NCBI GenBank assembly: GCA_947488755.1
Contig: CANLAD010000001.1
Coordinates: 1,688,247 to 1,752,246, forward strand
DNA: 64,000 nt
Reading direction: 5' to 3'
Origin: an uncultured Erythrobacter sp.
GTDB lineage: Bacteria; Pseudomonadota; Alphaproteobacteria; Sphingomonadales; Sphingomonadaceae
Below the pieces are notes generated by a model. That model did no database searches. It saw only the letters and a program-made list of their open reading frames with translations, and had not been told where the DNA came from. The stretch's first letter is position 1, and each line of letters starts with the position of its first letter. The translations under genes and the position numbers were made by a program. Below are positions 53,037 through 62,736 of the stretch, one piece after another.

Positions 53037-54044
53037 ATGAGCGGAACGCGCGTCGGAAACAGGATTATCGGTGCTGATGCCCCCGTGACGGTGGGCTGGG
53101 AGAATATCGGGCGGGTCGAAGGCGGTCCGATCAAGCAATTCGTCTTCACCTATTTCCAGCCGTTCTTCCTCTTTTCCTTCATTGCCTTCTGGTATTACGC
53201 GCCCAACTCCATCGCCGTCGCATCGACCGCGTTCGCCATGGCGCTGGCGTTCCGCATTCTCTTGTTGGGACTGGAATGGGTCAATCCGCGCTATGACAGC
53301 TGGCGCCTGACCTGGAAGGAATTCGCCACCGATCTGTTCTATGTCGGCCTTGGCTACACCATCCTGCGCATGGTCGATGTCTATATTGGCGACGGCGTCA
53401 TCATCGAATTCGTCCAGACCTCGTTCGACTGGGAGAGCTTTTCCTGGTTCACCGCCATGCCGCTGCTGGTTCAGGCGCTTGCGATCTCGATGATCTTCGA
53501 TTTCGGGCAGTACTGGATGCATCGCGGGATGCACAATTGGTATCCCCTGTGGCTGACCCACGCGCCGCATCACTACATCACGCAGCTCAACATCAACAAA
53601 GGCGCGGTCGGCAATCCGGTCGAGCTGTTCCTGATCGGCCTTGGCGTCGGCGGTTTCTTCGACTTCCTGCCGCGCGCTTTCCTGATCGCCGGAGCCATCG
53701 GCGTGACGGTCGGCATTTATCAGCACATCAATGTGCGCTTCAACACGCCCGCATGGTGGCGCTTCATCTTCAACACGACCGAGCATCACAGCGTCCACCA
53801 TTCGCAGGATTACGAGGCGACCCGCAGCAATTACTCCGCAACCTGGATCATCTGGGATCGCATCTTTGGCACCTGCGTCGATGGCGAGGCCGAGGTGCTC
53901 GGCATGGAGGGCGGGCGCCGGATGGACATTCGCGAGACCATGCACTTCCCTTTCACCGAAGGGTACAAGTCGACGAAGGCCTGGCTTGGGCAAAAGCTGA
54001 AGCCGCAGCTTGCGAGCGACCAACATAGAGAGCCGGCCGAGTAA
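53037..54044 (+). CDS. Fatty acid hydroxylase / sterol desaturase family membrane protein
   Basis: 335 residues from ATG 53037 (MSGTRVGNR); an in-frame ATG at 52995 is the alternative. There are four to six membrane segments. The diiron histidine boxes are in order: HRGMH (H-x-x-x-H), THAPHH (H-x-x-H-H) and TEHHSVHH (H-x-x-H-H). Enzymes of this family hydroxylate or desaturate lipid chains, for example carotenoids, sterols or fatty acids. The substrate is unknown. A TonB receptor lies close downstream, with one unknown gene between. Confidence 0.85.
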   Translation: MSGTRVGNRIIGADAPVTVGWENIGRVEGGPIKQFVFTYFQPFFLFSFIAFWYYAPNSIAVASTAFAMALAFRILLLGLEWVNPRYDSWRLTWKEFATDLFYVGLGYTILRMVDVYIGDGVIIEFVQTSFDWESFSWFTAMPLLVQALAISMIFDFGQYWMHRGMHNWYPLWLTHAPHHYITQLNINKGAVGNPVELFLIGLGVGGFFDFLPRAFLIAGAIGVTVGIYQHINVRFNTPAWWRFIFNTTEHHSVHHSQDYEATRSNYSATWIIWDRIFGTCVDGEAEVLGMEGGRRMDIRETMHFPFTEGYKSTKAWLGQKLKPQLASDQHREPAE

Positions 54045-54161
54045 CGGCAGGCCACCGCCGGCTTCTGAGGGGAGCCGAGTTTTTCGAGAGGCGAGCGTTT
54101 CCGACCCCGCGATTGCGGGAACGGGACCGGCTTGCCGCCAGCCGGGGGGCTTTGCACGCCA

Positions 54162-54854
54162 GTGAAAGCGAGACTGCCTTACGTTGACCGGATCTGGCGG
54201 GTTCGGGACTCGGTGAGCATCGAGGAGAGCCTGTCGCCGCGCGAAGCGTTCGAGCGGCTCGATCCGCTGCTGACGACTGCCGGAAGCGAGTACCAGATCG
54301 AAGGCGACACGCTCACCTACAGCAAGGAGAACCCGGCAGCACAGGACAAGCTGGCGACCTTTACCAGCGGGACGCTGAGCGTCGCGAACGAAGGCAGGCA
54401 GACGCGGCTCAACTACGATGTTGGCAGCACGGCGCTGCTCTTGTGCCTCCTCGCTCCGCTGCTGTTCCTGGGTTTCGCCCAGCTCGCGATCATCGCCAAT
54501 ACCTTCCACGAGCCCGAGGCTGCGGAGGAGGCGGCGGAAGAGGAAGAAGAGGAACCCGCCGAGCTGCACTGGCTCGATGCCATGCTCGGCGCGCCCGAAC
54601 CCGAACAGGCGGGCGAGGAGGACGAGGAAGAAAAAGACGAGGAGGAGGCGCATTCGCCCACCGCCGCCTACGTTCTGGCGGGCATTTTTGCCGCGCTGTT
54701 CGTGGTCGGCAGGATCCTCGAACCCTGGCTGCTCAGGCGCACGCTGCGAAAGGCGCTGGCGGGCACGCTGGAGCTGCCGACCACGCAAATCAAGAACGAC
54801 GCGGAAGCGAACGCAAGCATCGCGCCGCACATCGGAGGAACGGGAGAAAGGTGA
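54162..54854 (+). CDS. Uncharacterised two-helix membrane protein with acidic cytoplasmic loop
   Basis: 230 residues from GTG 54162, with an alternative TTG at 54132. The first ~85 residues form an alpha/beta soluble part (RIWRVRDSVSIEESLSPREAFERL). One hydrophobic segment at about 89-111 (STALLLCLLAPLLFLGFAQLA) and another at about 165-185 flank a strongly Glu-rich loop of about 50 residues. No family is recognised. It is followed by the TonB receptor after 30 nt, so the two probably share a transcript. Confidence 0.65.
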   Translation: MKARLPYVDRIWRVRDSVSIEESLSPREAFERLDPLLTTAGSEYQIEGDTLTYSKENPAAQDKLATFTSGTLSVANEGRQTRLNYDVGSTALLLCLLAPLLFLGFAQLAIIANTFHEPEAAEEAAEEEEEEPAELHWLDAMLGAPEPEQAGEEDEEEKDEEEAHSPTAAYVLAGIFAALFVVGRILEPWLLRRTLRKALAGTLELPTTQIKNDAEANASIAPHIGGTGER

Positions 54855-54884
54855 AGAGATGAACCAATCAGAGGGGTAAACATC

Positions 54885-57800
54885 ATGACCTACCAACCCA
54901 ACGCGCGGCGTGCCAACTCGCTGCTGACCGGCGCTTTGCTGTCTGTGTCCAGCATCGCGATCATGGCCGCACCGGCCCACGCGCAGCAGCTTCCCGATCG
55001 CGACACCGAAGCGGTCGAGCCGGAAGACATCGTTGTCACCGGCTCCCGTCTGAAGCGCGATCCGAACCTTGGTTCAGCCTCCCCCATCGTTACCGTTGAA
55101 GCCGAAGCCATTCGCGGCGGAGCCGATGTGGCCGAGGCGCTGCGCGAAGTGCCCGCTCTTTCCAGCTCGATCACCAGCGCGGCCACCATCGATCCCGGCG
55201 AGCTGGACTCCGGCGCGTCGATCGGTGCGGCAACCCTCAATCTGCGAGGTCTGGGCGCACAGCGCACGCTGGTTCTGGTCAACGGGCGCAGGCACGTCGC
55301 CGGTGTCGCCGAGAGCGCGATCGTCGATGTGAATTCGATCCCCCCATCGCTGATCGAAAGCGTCGAAGTCCTGACAGGCGGCGCGTCGGCGGTCTATGGC
55401 GCGGATGCGGTGACCGGCGTCGTCAACTTCGTCCTGCAGGATGATTTCGATGGCGTAGAGGTCGGCGCGCGCGCCGGTATCTCAGGCGAAGGTGACGGTG
55501 AGCGCTACGAGCTGTTCGGCAAGTTCGGCAAGAATTTCGGCGATGATCGCGGCAATTTCGTCATCGCGGTCGACTACAGCTACGATGACGGCCTGCGCTT
55601 TGGCGACCGTGCCCAGACCCGCGACGGCAATATCAGCGCCGATGGCCCCAACCCCTTCCTGCGGTTCCAGCAGGGCGACCTTGGCGGAGCGGGGACGCCC
55701 AACTTCAACGCATTCTACACACCGGACAACGGCCGCTATCCGTTCGGCTTCATTATCCCGACGCCGGGCAGCGATGATTTCGAAGCGATATTCGGAGACA
55801 CCGCCCCTACGGCTGAGGAGCAGGCGCTGATCGACCGGGCGGCCAATTCTCCCACCCGCTTCATCGCCCCGCAATACCAGTTCCAGATCACCTCGGCGGG
55901 CGGCGTCATCATTCCGGCGGATTTCAGCGATCCGCAAACCGACATCAACAATAACGGGGTGAGCGACTGCCTCGAGAGCTTTACCGGATTTAACGGCCTG
56001 TTCGATTTCTCCAACGCCTTCGGCCTGGCCGGCGGGTGTTACATCAACACAGAGAACGGGCTCGAAGTCACGCAGGATGGCCTGATCGCGAGCAATTTCA
56101 ACGCGTTCGGCGGCAATCAGGTGATCTTCGACAACAACGCGTTCCTCGTTCCGCAGATCGATCGGTTCGCTGTCAACGTGCTTACCGATTACGATGTCAG
56201 CGACAGCGTCAACGTCTTCTTCGAAGGCAAGTATGTCCGGCAGGAAACCACCTTCGGCAGCGCGCAAAACAGCTTCTACGACCTGTTGTTCGTCGCCACG
56301 GACAATCCCTTCATCCCGGCCGAACTGCAAGGCGTCGCGGACAATGCAGGTGGCCTCTACATCACGCGCGACCCGACCGATCTTGGGCCGAACATTGATG
56401 AAAACCTGGCCGAAACCTGGCGCTTCGTGGGCGGGGTGCAAGGCTCGCTGAGCGATACGATCGACTTCAATCTCTCGGCCAATTGGGGCCGGTACGAAAC
56501 GGTCGAGACGAACAACAACAACGTCCTGCTCGACCGCTTTTTCGCCGCCATCGACGTGACGAGCGATGCCGATGGTAATCCGGTTTGTCGCAGCGAGCTC
56601 GACCCGACGGTGCGATCGCCCTCGACTATCTTTGGCATTCCCACAGGCGATTTCGGCTATCTGACCTTTGTCCCCGGCCAGGGGGAGTGCGCGCCCGCCA
56701 ATCTGTTCGGTGTGGGGTCGATCAGTCAGGAGGCGGTCGATTTCATCACGGTCACGACGCAGAACCGCTTCGAAACCGAGCAACTTGTCATTCAGGGGCT
56801 TGTCACCGGCGATACGAGCGAATTCTTCAACCTGCCCTACGACGCGATCGATTTCGTGGCGGGTTTCGAATATCGCGACGAACGCAGCAATTCGCAGTTC
56901 GATCCGCTGGTGCGCGGTGTGCTGCCGGTGACCACGGCGGACGGAAATGCGGGCGATCTGGTCTACGAAATTCTCGATGAGGATGGCGAGCGGGTATTCT
57001 CGCAGGATTCGCTCGCGACCCCGCCGGACGTGTTTCAGGCCAATTCCGGCGGTCAGTTCGACGTGATCGAGATTTTCGGCGAAATCGGCACGACGCTGGT
57101 GGAGGACGTGCCCTTCATCTCCGAACTGCGATTGGAAGGCGCGGCACGTTACGGCGATTATTCGACCGTGGGCGGGGTGTTCACCTGGGCCGTCAACGGG
57201 TTCTACTCACCGGTCGAGGACATCCGCTTCCGCGGCACATTCTCACGTGCGGTGCGGGCGCCGAATATCTCCGAACTGTTCGCGCCGCCGCAAGGCGTCG
57301 GGTTCCGCCCGGTTGATCCGTGCGACCAGCGCGAGATCGACGCTCTGGTCGAGATCGGCGATCCGAACGTGCAGAACCGCATCGCGAACTGCGCCGCCGA
57401 CGGCATTCCGGTCGGCTACGAAGATCCGCTCAGCGCGCGGTTCACCGGCACGATTTCGGGCAATCCCGACCTTCGCGAGGAAACGGCGGACACCTTCACC
57501 GTCGGCGTCGTGCTGCAACCGCGGTTCATTCCCGGGCTGAATGTCTCGGTCGACTATTATGACATTCAGATCGAGGACGCGATTTCGCTTCCCGACCCCG
57601 AAGATGTCGTGAACAATTGCTATGACAGCGCGACCTTCCCGAACGAATTCTGCGATTCGTTCACTCGAAACCGTGAGGAAGACTCCGCGCAATTCCTCGG
57701 GTTCAATTCGTTCACGCAGACGCGGATCAACTTCGTCGCGATCGAAACCGCCGGTATCGACGCAGCGGCCAGCTATGGATTCATGATCGGCGAGCACCAG

Positions 57801-58220
57801 TTCAATCTCGCCGCCAATGCCTCATGGGTCGACCGGATCGATTTCTTCTTCGACCCGACCGACCCCTCGAATGTCGATCCGGAACTGGGCGAGGTGGGCC
57901 GTCCTGAGTGGTCGGGTCGTGGTTCCTTCGGCTGGACCTACGGCTCTTTCACCGCAGGCTATTCGCTGCAATATCTAAGCGAAATGACGCTGGGCGATGT
58001 CGAGCGCGAACGGGTCGAGGCGCAATTCGGCGATGTCGGGTTCGCGGAAGAATACTTCATCCACGACATCACCGCCGCCTACACTTTCGCCGACGACCGG
58101 TTCGAAGTGTATGCGGGCGTGAACAACCTGACCAACGAGAAACCCTTCGTCACAGAGCGCGCCTATCCGGTGAACCCGGTCGGGCGGTTCTTTTACGCAG
58201 GAGTGCGCGCGACGTTTTAG
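54885..58220 (+). CDS. TonB-dependent outer-membrane receptor (long form)
   Basis: 1111 residues. A signal peptide ends at AHAQ, followed by a TonB-box-like segment (EDIVVTGSRLKR). The plug domain has GLGAQRTLVLVNGRR and AVYGADAVTGVVNFV. A C-terminal 22-strand barrel ends in aromatic RATF. Long extracellular loops make it longer than the average 800-residue receptor. SD GAGGGG precedes the ATG. It imports a scarce substrate that cannot be named; the nearby lipid-modifying enzyme suggests a hydrophobic one. Confidence 0.93.
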   Translation: MTYQPNARRANSLLTGALLSVSSIAIMAAPAHAQQLPDRDTEAVEPEDIVVTGSRLKRDPNLGSASPIVTVEAEAIRGGADVAEALREVPALSSSITSAATIDPGELDSGASIGAATLNLRGLGAQRTLVLVNGRRHVAGVAESAIVDVNSIPPSLIESVEVLTGGASAVYGADAVTGVVNFVLQDDFDGVEVGARAGISGEGDGERYELFGKFGKNFGDDRGNFVIAVDYSYDDGLRFGDRAQTRDGNISADGPNPFLRFQQGDLGGAGTPNFNAFYTPDNGRYPFGFIIPTPGSDDFEAIFGDTAPTAEEQALIDRAANSPTRFIAPQYQFQITSAGGVIIPADFSDPQTDINNNGVSDCLESFTGFNGLFDFSNAFGLAGGCYINTENGLEVTQDGLIASNFNAFGGNQVIFDNNAFLVPQIDRFAVNVLTDYDVSDSVNVFFEGKYVRQETTFGSAQNSFYDLLFVATDNPFIPAELQGVADNAGGLYITRDPTDLGPNIDENLAETWRFVGGVQGSLSDTIDFNLSANWGRYETVETNNNNVLLDRFFAAIDVTSDADGNPVCRSELDPTVRSPSTIFGIPTGDFGYLTFVPGQGECAPANLFGVGSISQEAVDFITVTTQNRFETEQLVIQGLVTGDTSEFFNLPYDAIDFVAGFEYRDERSNSQFDPLVRGVLPVTTADGNAGDLVYEILDEDGERVFSQDSLATPPDVFQANSGGQFDVIEIFGEIGTTLVEDVPFISELRLEGAARYGDYSTVGGVFTWAVNGFYSPVEDIRFRGTFSRAVRAPNISELFAPPQGVGFRPVDPCDQREIDALVEIGDPNVQNRIANCAADGIPVGYEDPLSARFTGTISGNPDLREETADTFTVGVVLQPRFIPGLNVSVDYYDIQIEDAISLPDPEDVVNNCYDSATFPNEFCDSFTRNREEDSAQFLGFNSFTQTRINFVAIETAGIDAAASYGFMIGEHQFNLAANASWVDRIDFFFDPTDPSNVDPELGEVGRPEWSGRGSFGWTYGSFTAGYSLQYLSEMTLGDVERERVEAQFGDVGFAEEYFIHDITAAYTFADDRFEVYAGVNNLTNEKPFVTERAYPVNPVGRFFYAGVRATF

Positions 58221-58277
58221 ACGATCGGGCTGCCCCCACTCTTTCGTGCCGGTAATCTTCGCGATAGGTGTGGGTCG

Positions 58278-59015
58278 ATGCATCTGTTCGAGACCCTTAT
58301 CGTGCTCCACGTGATCGCCGGGACGATCGGGCTGGCGGCATTCTGGGTACCGATAGCCTCACGAAAGGGCGCGTCGAACCATCGCAAGTGGGGGCGGATC
58401 GCCTGCTATGGCTTCGTCGCGGCGGGGGCGCTCGCAGTGGCGATGGCGCTGCTGTCGCTGTTCGGGCCGGAGGAGCGTTTGCCCTCCGTCACCGATCGCG
58501 CGCTGTTCGATGGGTTGTTCGGCTGGATGATGCTGTATCTTGGCATATTGACGATCGGCTTCGTCGATTATGGCCTTGCCGTGGTGCGCCATGCCCGCAG
58601 CCGCGAGGCCTTGCGCGCGCCGCGCTACCAGCTTGTGATCGCGGCGGTGATCGCCTCGGCGCTGTATTGCGGGTTCTATGGCGCGCGGATCGGCGAAGTC
58701 CTGATGGTCGCGGTCGCGTTTCTGGGCGTGGCGGCGATGGGCCTGCAGCAGGTCTTCATCTGGCGCCCGCACGTCGCCTCACCCCAAGCCTATGTCGGCG
58801 AGCACTTTCGCGCGCTCATCGGCATGGGCATTTCGGCCTACACCGCGTTCATGGCCGTCGGCCTCATTCGCTGGGTGCCGGAGCAGGTGTTCAACCCGCT
58901 CGTCTGGGCCGGGCCAAGCGTGATCGGCGTCGGGCTGATCGTGTGGTTTACCCACCAGTCAAATCGCAGGCGCAAGGGGCGATCGCCGAGCCACACCCGC
59001 TCCGCCGAGGCGTAG
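58278..59015 (+). CDS. Polytopic membrane protein of unknown function (DUF2306-like)
   Basis: 245 residues with seven predicted membrane helices. The N-terminal MHLFETLIVLHVIAGTIGLAAFWVPI and KGASNHRKWGRI resemble DUF2306 proteins, with a His in helix 1 and one in the following loop. It starts 57 nt after the receptor stop and ends 9 nt from convergent tetR. It is probably the last gene of the receptor transcript. The family call is by eye. Confidence 0.65.
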   Translation: MHLFETLIVLHVIAGTIGLAAFWVPIASRKGASNHRKWGRIACYGFVAAGALAVAMALLSLFGPEERLPSVTDRALFDGLFGWMMLYLGILTIGFVDYGLAVVRHARSREALRAPRYQLVIAAVIASALYCGFYGARIGEVLMVAVAFLGVAAMGLQQVFIWRPHVASPQAYVGEHFRALIGMGISAYTAFMAVGLIRWVPEQVFNPLVWAGPSVIGVGLIVWFTHQSNRRRKGRSPSHTRSAEA

Positions 59016-59024
59016 CGGCGCGGG

Positions 59025-59681
59025 TCATGCGCCCCGCGCAGCAATACCCTTGGCCAGCAGCCGATTGACTCCTTTCGCGACAGTTTCTGCGGACGGAGCG
59101 GGCTTGTCCCCCTCGCCCCACACCACATAACGCAAGCCGACGAACACGTTCATACCCATGATCGCCCACGCTTCCAATTCGCCCACGTCATCGCGATAAA
59201 CGCCGGCCTCGACCCCGCGCGCAAGGCGATCCTCGATCCGCCCGGCGATCGTCTCGTAATGGGTGCGATAGCTTTGCGGGTCGACGAATTCGGCTTCGTC
59301 GATGATGCGATAGATTTCCTTATGCTCGCGGGCGAAGCGCAGGAAGGCGGCGAGCGCCGCCTCCTCGATTTCGAGCTGGGTCATCTCTTCAGACAGGGCT
59401 GAGCGTGCGCTGGTGCGGACATTGTCGCTGAGATCCAGCACCAGCGCCCGGAACAGCGCGTCCTTGCTGTCGAAATAGGTGTAGAACGTGCCCAGAGCGA
59501 CGCCGGCACGGCGCGTGATCGAGCTTACCGAAGCTTCGTGAAAGCCCTTCTCCCCGAACTCCGTCGCGGAGGCATCGAGCAGCTTGCGCAAGGTGCGCCG
59601 CCCGCGCTCGGTGCGCGGAACTTTGTCCCGTCCGGCATCACCGTCCGAACGCGTCGCCGCCTGATTTTTCCGCGTCGCCAT
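59025..59681 (-). CDS. TetR-family transcriptional repressor
   Basis: 218 residues from ATG 59681 (MATRKNQAATR). The N-terminal helix-turn-helix (LLDASATEFGEKGFHEASVSSITRRAGVALGTFYTYFDSKDALF) is the TetR signature. The C-terminal ligand domain is variable. It is divergent from the second TonB receptor, and a perfect palindrome sits between the two genes, so it probably represses that receptor and itself. Confidence 0.92.
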   Translation of the reverse strand: MATRKNQAATRSDGDAGRDKVPRTERGRRTLRKLLDASATEFGEKGFHEASVSSITRRAGVALGTFYTYFDSKDALFRALVLDLSDNVRTSARSALSEEMTQLEIEEAALAAFLRFAREHKEIYRIIDEAEFVDPQSYRTHYETIAGRIEDRLARGVEAGVYRDDVGELEAWAIMGMNVFVGLRYVVWGEGDKPAPSAETVAKGVNRLLAKGIAARGA

Positions 59682-59737
59682 CACCGTTCCCTCCACCCTT
59701 TGCGTAGGCAGCTTCCACTGCGTGCACAAGACAGAAC

Positions 59738-59760
59738 TTGAAAGTCGGTTCAACTTTCAA
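59738..59760. promoter_or_regulatory. TetR operator-like palindrome between tetR and the second receptor
   Basis: TTGAAAGT (59738-59745), a 7-nt spacer, then ACTTTCAA (59753-59760), a perfect 8+8 repeat 36 nt upstream of the receptor start and 56 nt from the tetR start. Confidence 0.65.
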
Positions 59761-59796
59761 TATTGAGCAGAACTGAGAGGGTTTGGGAGAGAAAAA

Positions 59797-62166
59797 ATGA
59801 AAACTAATGGCTCATTCGTGCGCGCGGCATTGCTGTCGGGCTGCGCGGGGATCGCGTTTTACGCAACGCCTGCCGCAGCGCAGGATATGATGGACGACAC
59901 TTCAGCGTCCCAGCCGGACGAGGCCGAAGGCAACACCATCATCGTCACCGCACGGCGGCGCGAGGAGCGCCTGCTCGACGTGCCGATTTCCGTCACTGCG
60001 CTGACCGGCGAAACGCTGGAGGAGCAGGGCATCCTCGAGATCACCCAGGTCGCGCAGCAGGTGCCCAACATCACGCTCGAAGTCAGCCGCGGCACCAACA
60101 CGACGCTCACTGCTTTCATTCGCGGTGTGGGCCAGCAGGATCCGGTCGCCGGGTTCGAGGCGGGCGTCGGCCTGTATGTCGACGACGTCTATCTCAACCG
60201 TCCGCAGGCCGCCGTGCTCGATGTCTATGATGTCGAACGGATCGAGGTGCTGCGCGGGCCGCAGGGCACGCTCTATGGCCGCAATACTATCGGCGGCGCG
60301 ATCAAGTACGTCACCGCACGCCTGCCCGACGATCCCAGCCTGACTGTTCGCGGGACGCTGGGCAATTACGATCAGGCAGACCTGATCGTCACCGCCTCGA
60401 CGCCGGTGACCGACAGCCTCTCCATCGGCGCCAGCGGCGCGCGGCTGTCGCGCGGCGGGTTTGGCGAGAACCTGACGCTGGGCACCGAGAATTACAACAA
60501 GGACGTGTGGGCTGCGCGTGGCACGATCGAATTCGACAACGGTCCGATCTTCGCGCGCCTGTCGGGCGACTACATCCGCGACGACAGCGAAGCGCGGCAG
60601 GGTTCGCGCCTGATCCCCGGCCTGTTCTCCGGCGCGCCAGTGCTCGATGACGTGTTCGACACGCGCGCAGGGCTGAATGTGGTCGACCAACAGGTCGAGG
60701 CCTATGGCGGCGCGCTCAATGTTGCGATCGAGCTGAGCGACACGCTGACGCTCAAGTCGATCACCGGCTACCGTGAGGACAAGTCGACCACGCCGATCGA
60801 TTTCGACAGCCTTCCCGAAGCCGATCTTGATGTGCCGGCGATCTACGAAAACGATCAGTTCAGCCAGGAATTGCAACTGCTCTACGAGGGCGACCGACTG
60901 TCGGGCGTGGCGGGGTTCTACTACCTCAACGCCAATGCCTTCACCGCGTTCGACGTCGCGCTGTTCACGACCGGCGACCTGCTTACCATGATCGATCCCG
61001 ACACCGACCTGCGTGGCCTCAACGCGCAGACGCTGGGCGATGTCGGCACCGAAACCTACAGCTTCTTTGCCGACTTCACTTACGAGCTGACCGACACGAT
61101 CAGCGTGTCACTGGGCGGACGCTACACCAATGACAAGCGCTCCAGCCGCATCCTGCGAACCACGTTTGTCGGCGGGTTTTCCGATCTGTTCGATGGCGAA
61201 GGCGTGCCTCTGGTCGTGACCAGCGATTTCGAAGGCAGCGAGACGTTCGAGGACTTCAACCCGCGCGCCTCGATCAGCTGGCAGCCTAATGCCAACCACA
61301 ACGTCTATTTCACATATTCGCAGGGGTTCAAGGGCGGCGGCTTCGATCCACGTGGCCAGACCAGTGCTGCGCCCGATCTCGACGGCGATGGCGATGTTGA
61401 TTTCGATGATCAGTTCGAATTCTTGCGCTTCGCCCCCGAAACGGTCGACAGCTACGAGCTGGGCTGGAAAGCGTCGCTGCTCGACAACCGGCTCAACATC
61501 TCGATCGCCGGGTTCCTCGGCCAATATGACAATGTCCAGATCCCCGGATCGATTGGCCTGGATACCAATGATGACGGGGTGAACGATAGCTTCATCGGCA
61601 TCACCTCCAACGCCGCGAGCGCGGATATCAACGGCATCGAATTCGAAGGCAACGCGCTGGTCGGGCGCGACTTTGCGGGGGATGGCAGCCGGCTCAGCGT
61701 CAATTGGTCGCTGGGCGTGCTCGATGCCGAGTTCAACGAATTCATCGACGCGCTAGGAGAGGACGTTGCCGATGAGCGGGTGTTCCAGAACACGCCGGAC
61801 ATCACCGCGCATATGGGCTTCAATCTTGGCGTTCCGGTGGCGGCGGGCATGGTCGATTTCATCGGCCTCGCCTCGCTTCGGTCCGACGCGAGCCAGTTCG
61901 AGACGCCCAACCCGTTCCTCGATCAGGATGGCTTCGTGCTGGTCGACGCGAGCATCGTCTATACCGACGATGAGGGGCGCTTCTCGATCGGCGCGCATGG
62001 CAAGAACCTGTTCGACAAAGAATATATCGTCGCAGGCTACAACTTCGTCACAGGTGGTTTTCCGCCGGGCACGCCGTTCACGCCCACGCTGGGCCTCGAA
62101 GGCACGCTGACCGGCTTTTACGGCGATCCCCGCCGCTTCTACGTCACCGCCGAAGTCAATTTCTGA
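59797..62166 (+). CDS. TonB-dependent outer-membrane receptor (sphingomonad type)
   Basis: 789 residues. A signal peptide ends AAAQ, then a TonB-box region (NTIIVTARRREERLLDVPIS). The plug has GVGQQDPV and QGTLYGRNTIGGAIKYVTA, and the barrel ends in VTAEVNF. This is the typical length and sequence style of the many TonB receptors of sphingomonads. The ligand is unknown. Likely controlled by the divergent TetR regulator; an intrinsic terminator follows. Confidence 0.93.
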   Translation: MKTNGSFVRAALLSGCAGIAFYATPAAAQDMMDDTSASQPDEAEGNTIIVTARRREERLLDVPISVTALTGETLEEQGILEITQVAQQVPNITLEVSRGTNTTLTAFIRGVGQQDPVAGFEAGVGLYVDDVYLNRPQAAVLDVYDVERIEVLRGPQGTLYGRNTIGGAIKYVTARLPDDPSLTVRGTLGNYDQADLIVTASTPVTDSLSIGASGARLSRGGFGENLTLGTENYNKDVWAARGTIEFDNGPIFARLSGDYIRDDSEARQGSRLIPGLFSGAPVLDDVFDTRAGLNVVDQQVEAYGGALNVAIELSDTLTLKSITGYREDKSTTPIDFDSLPEADLDVPAIYENDQFSQELQLLYEGDRLSGVAGFYYLNANAFTAFDVALFTTGDLLTMIDPDTDLRGLNAQTLGDVGTETYSFFADFTYELTDTISVSLGGRYTNDKRSSRILRTTFVGGFSDLFDGEGVPLVVTSDFEGSETFEDFNPRASISWQPNANHNVYFTYSQGFKGGGFDPRGQTSAAPDLDGDGDVDFDDQFEFLRFAPETVDSYELGWKASLLDNRLNISIAGFLGQYDNVQIPGSIGLDTNDDGVNDSFIGITSNAASADINGIEFEGNALVGRDFAGDGSRLSVNWSLGVLDAEFNEFIDALGEDVADERVFQNTPDITAHMGFNLGVPVAAGMVDFIGLASLRSDASQFETPNPFLDQDGFVLVDASIVYTDDEGRFSIGAHGKNLFDKEYIVAGYNFVTGGFPPGTPFTPTLGLEGTLTGFYGDPRRFYVTAEVNF

Positions 62167-62194
62167 CCTAGCACGCCCGTAGAGGCGCTCACGC

Positions 62195-62234
62195 AAAAGG
62201 CCCGGCCGCTTGGGGAAGCGACCGGGCCTTTTTT
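62195..62234 (+). terminator. Intrinsic terminator after the second TonB receptor
   Basis: AAAAGGCCCGG and CGCTT arms pair with AAGCG and CCGGGCCTTTT with one C-A mismatch, ending in a T-run (to 62234). The A-run on the other side may also serve the convergent small gene. Confidence 0.88.
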
Positions 62235-62248
62235 CGCGTCTATTGCGT

Positions 62249-62590
62249 TTAGGCGGGCTGCACGGCGGGAGTTGCGCGCTTGCCCGAACCGTTGGTGGCG
62301 CCGCCCGGTGGCGGATCGATCACCGATCCGGTTTCCGCGTCGGGCGCGCTGCCCGGCGTTTTCAGGTCCGTGCCCGAAAGCTTCTGCGCCTTGTCTTCGG
62401 CGCTCTTCTTGTCGAACAGCTTCTTGGCGATAAAGCCACCGGCGCCCATCGCGAGTATCGTGGGAATGCTTATGCGCCGCAGGACAAACGGCACCGCCGC
62501 GCCAATCGCTGCGCCACTCGCGCCGCCGACATTCTTGCTCTTTTTCGCTGCCTGCGCACCAAGCGCTGCTCCGATAATCTTGCCAATCAT
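62249..62590 (-). CDS. Small glycine-zipper-like membrane protein
   Basis: 113 residues. Alanine/glycine-rich segments (IIGAALGAQAAKK, GGASGAAIGAAVPFVL, ILAMGAGGFIAKKL) look like glycine-zipper membrane helices, followed by a polar, Pro-rich tail. No family is recognised. Convergent with the second TonB receptor; it lies 146 nt from divergent serS. Confidence 0.6.
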   Translation of the reverse strand: MIGKIIGAALGAQAAKKSKNVGGASGAAIGAAVPFVLRRISIPTILAMGAGGFIAKKLFDKKSAEDKAQKLSGTDLKTPGSAPDAETGSVIDPPPGGATNGSGKRATPAVQPA

Positions 62591-62736
62591 AGTTTGTCTC
62601 CTTTTGAAAGACCTAACGGCGAAGAGCGCCGGGATGTTCCGAAAAATGGTCGCGTTCGCGCAACAGGTCGGCGCGTGCGACGGGTGAGCGAAAAGCCGCT
62701 TTCAATGCGCAGGCCAAGCGGGCATAGGCCCGTGCC

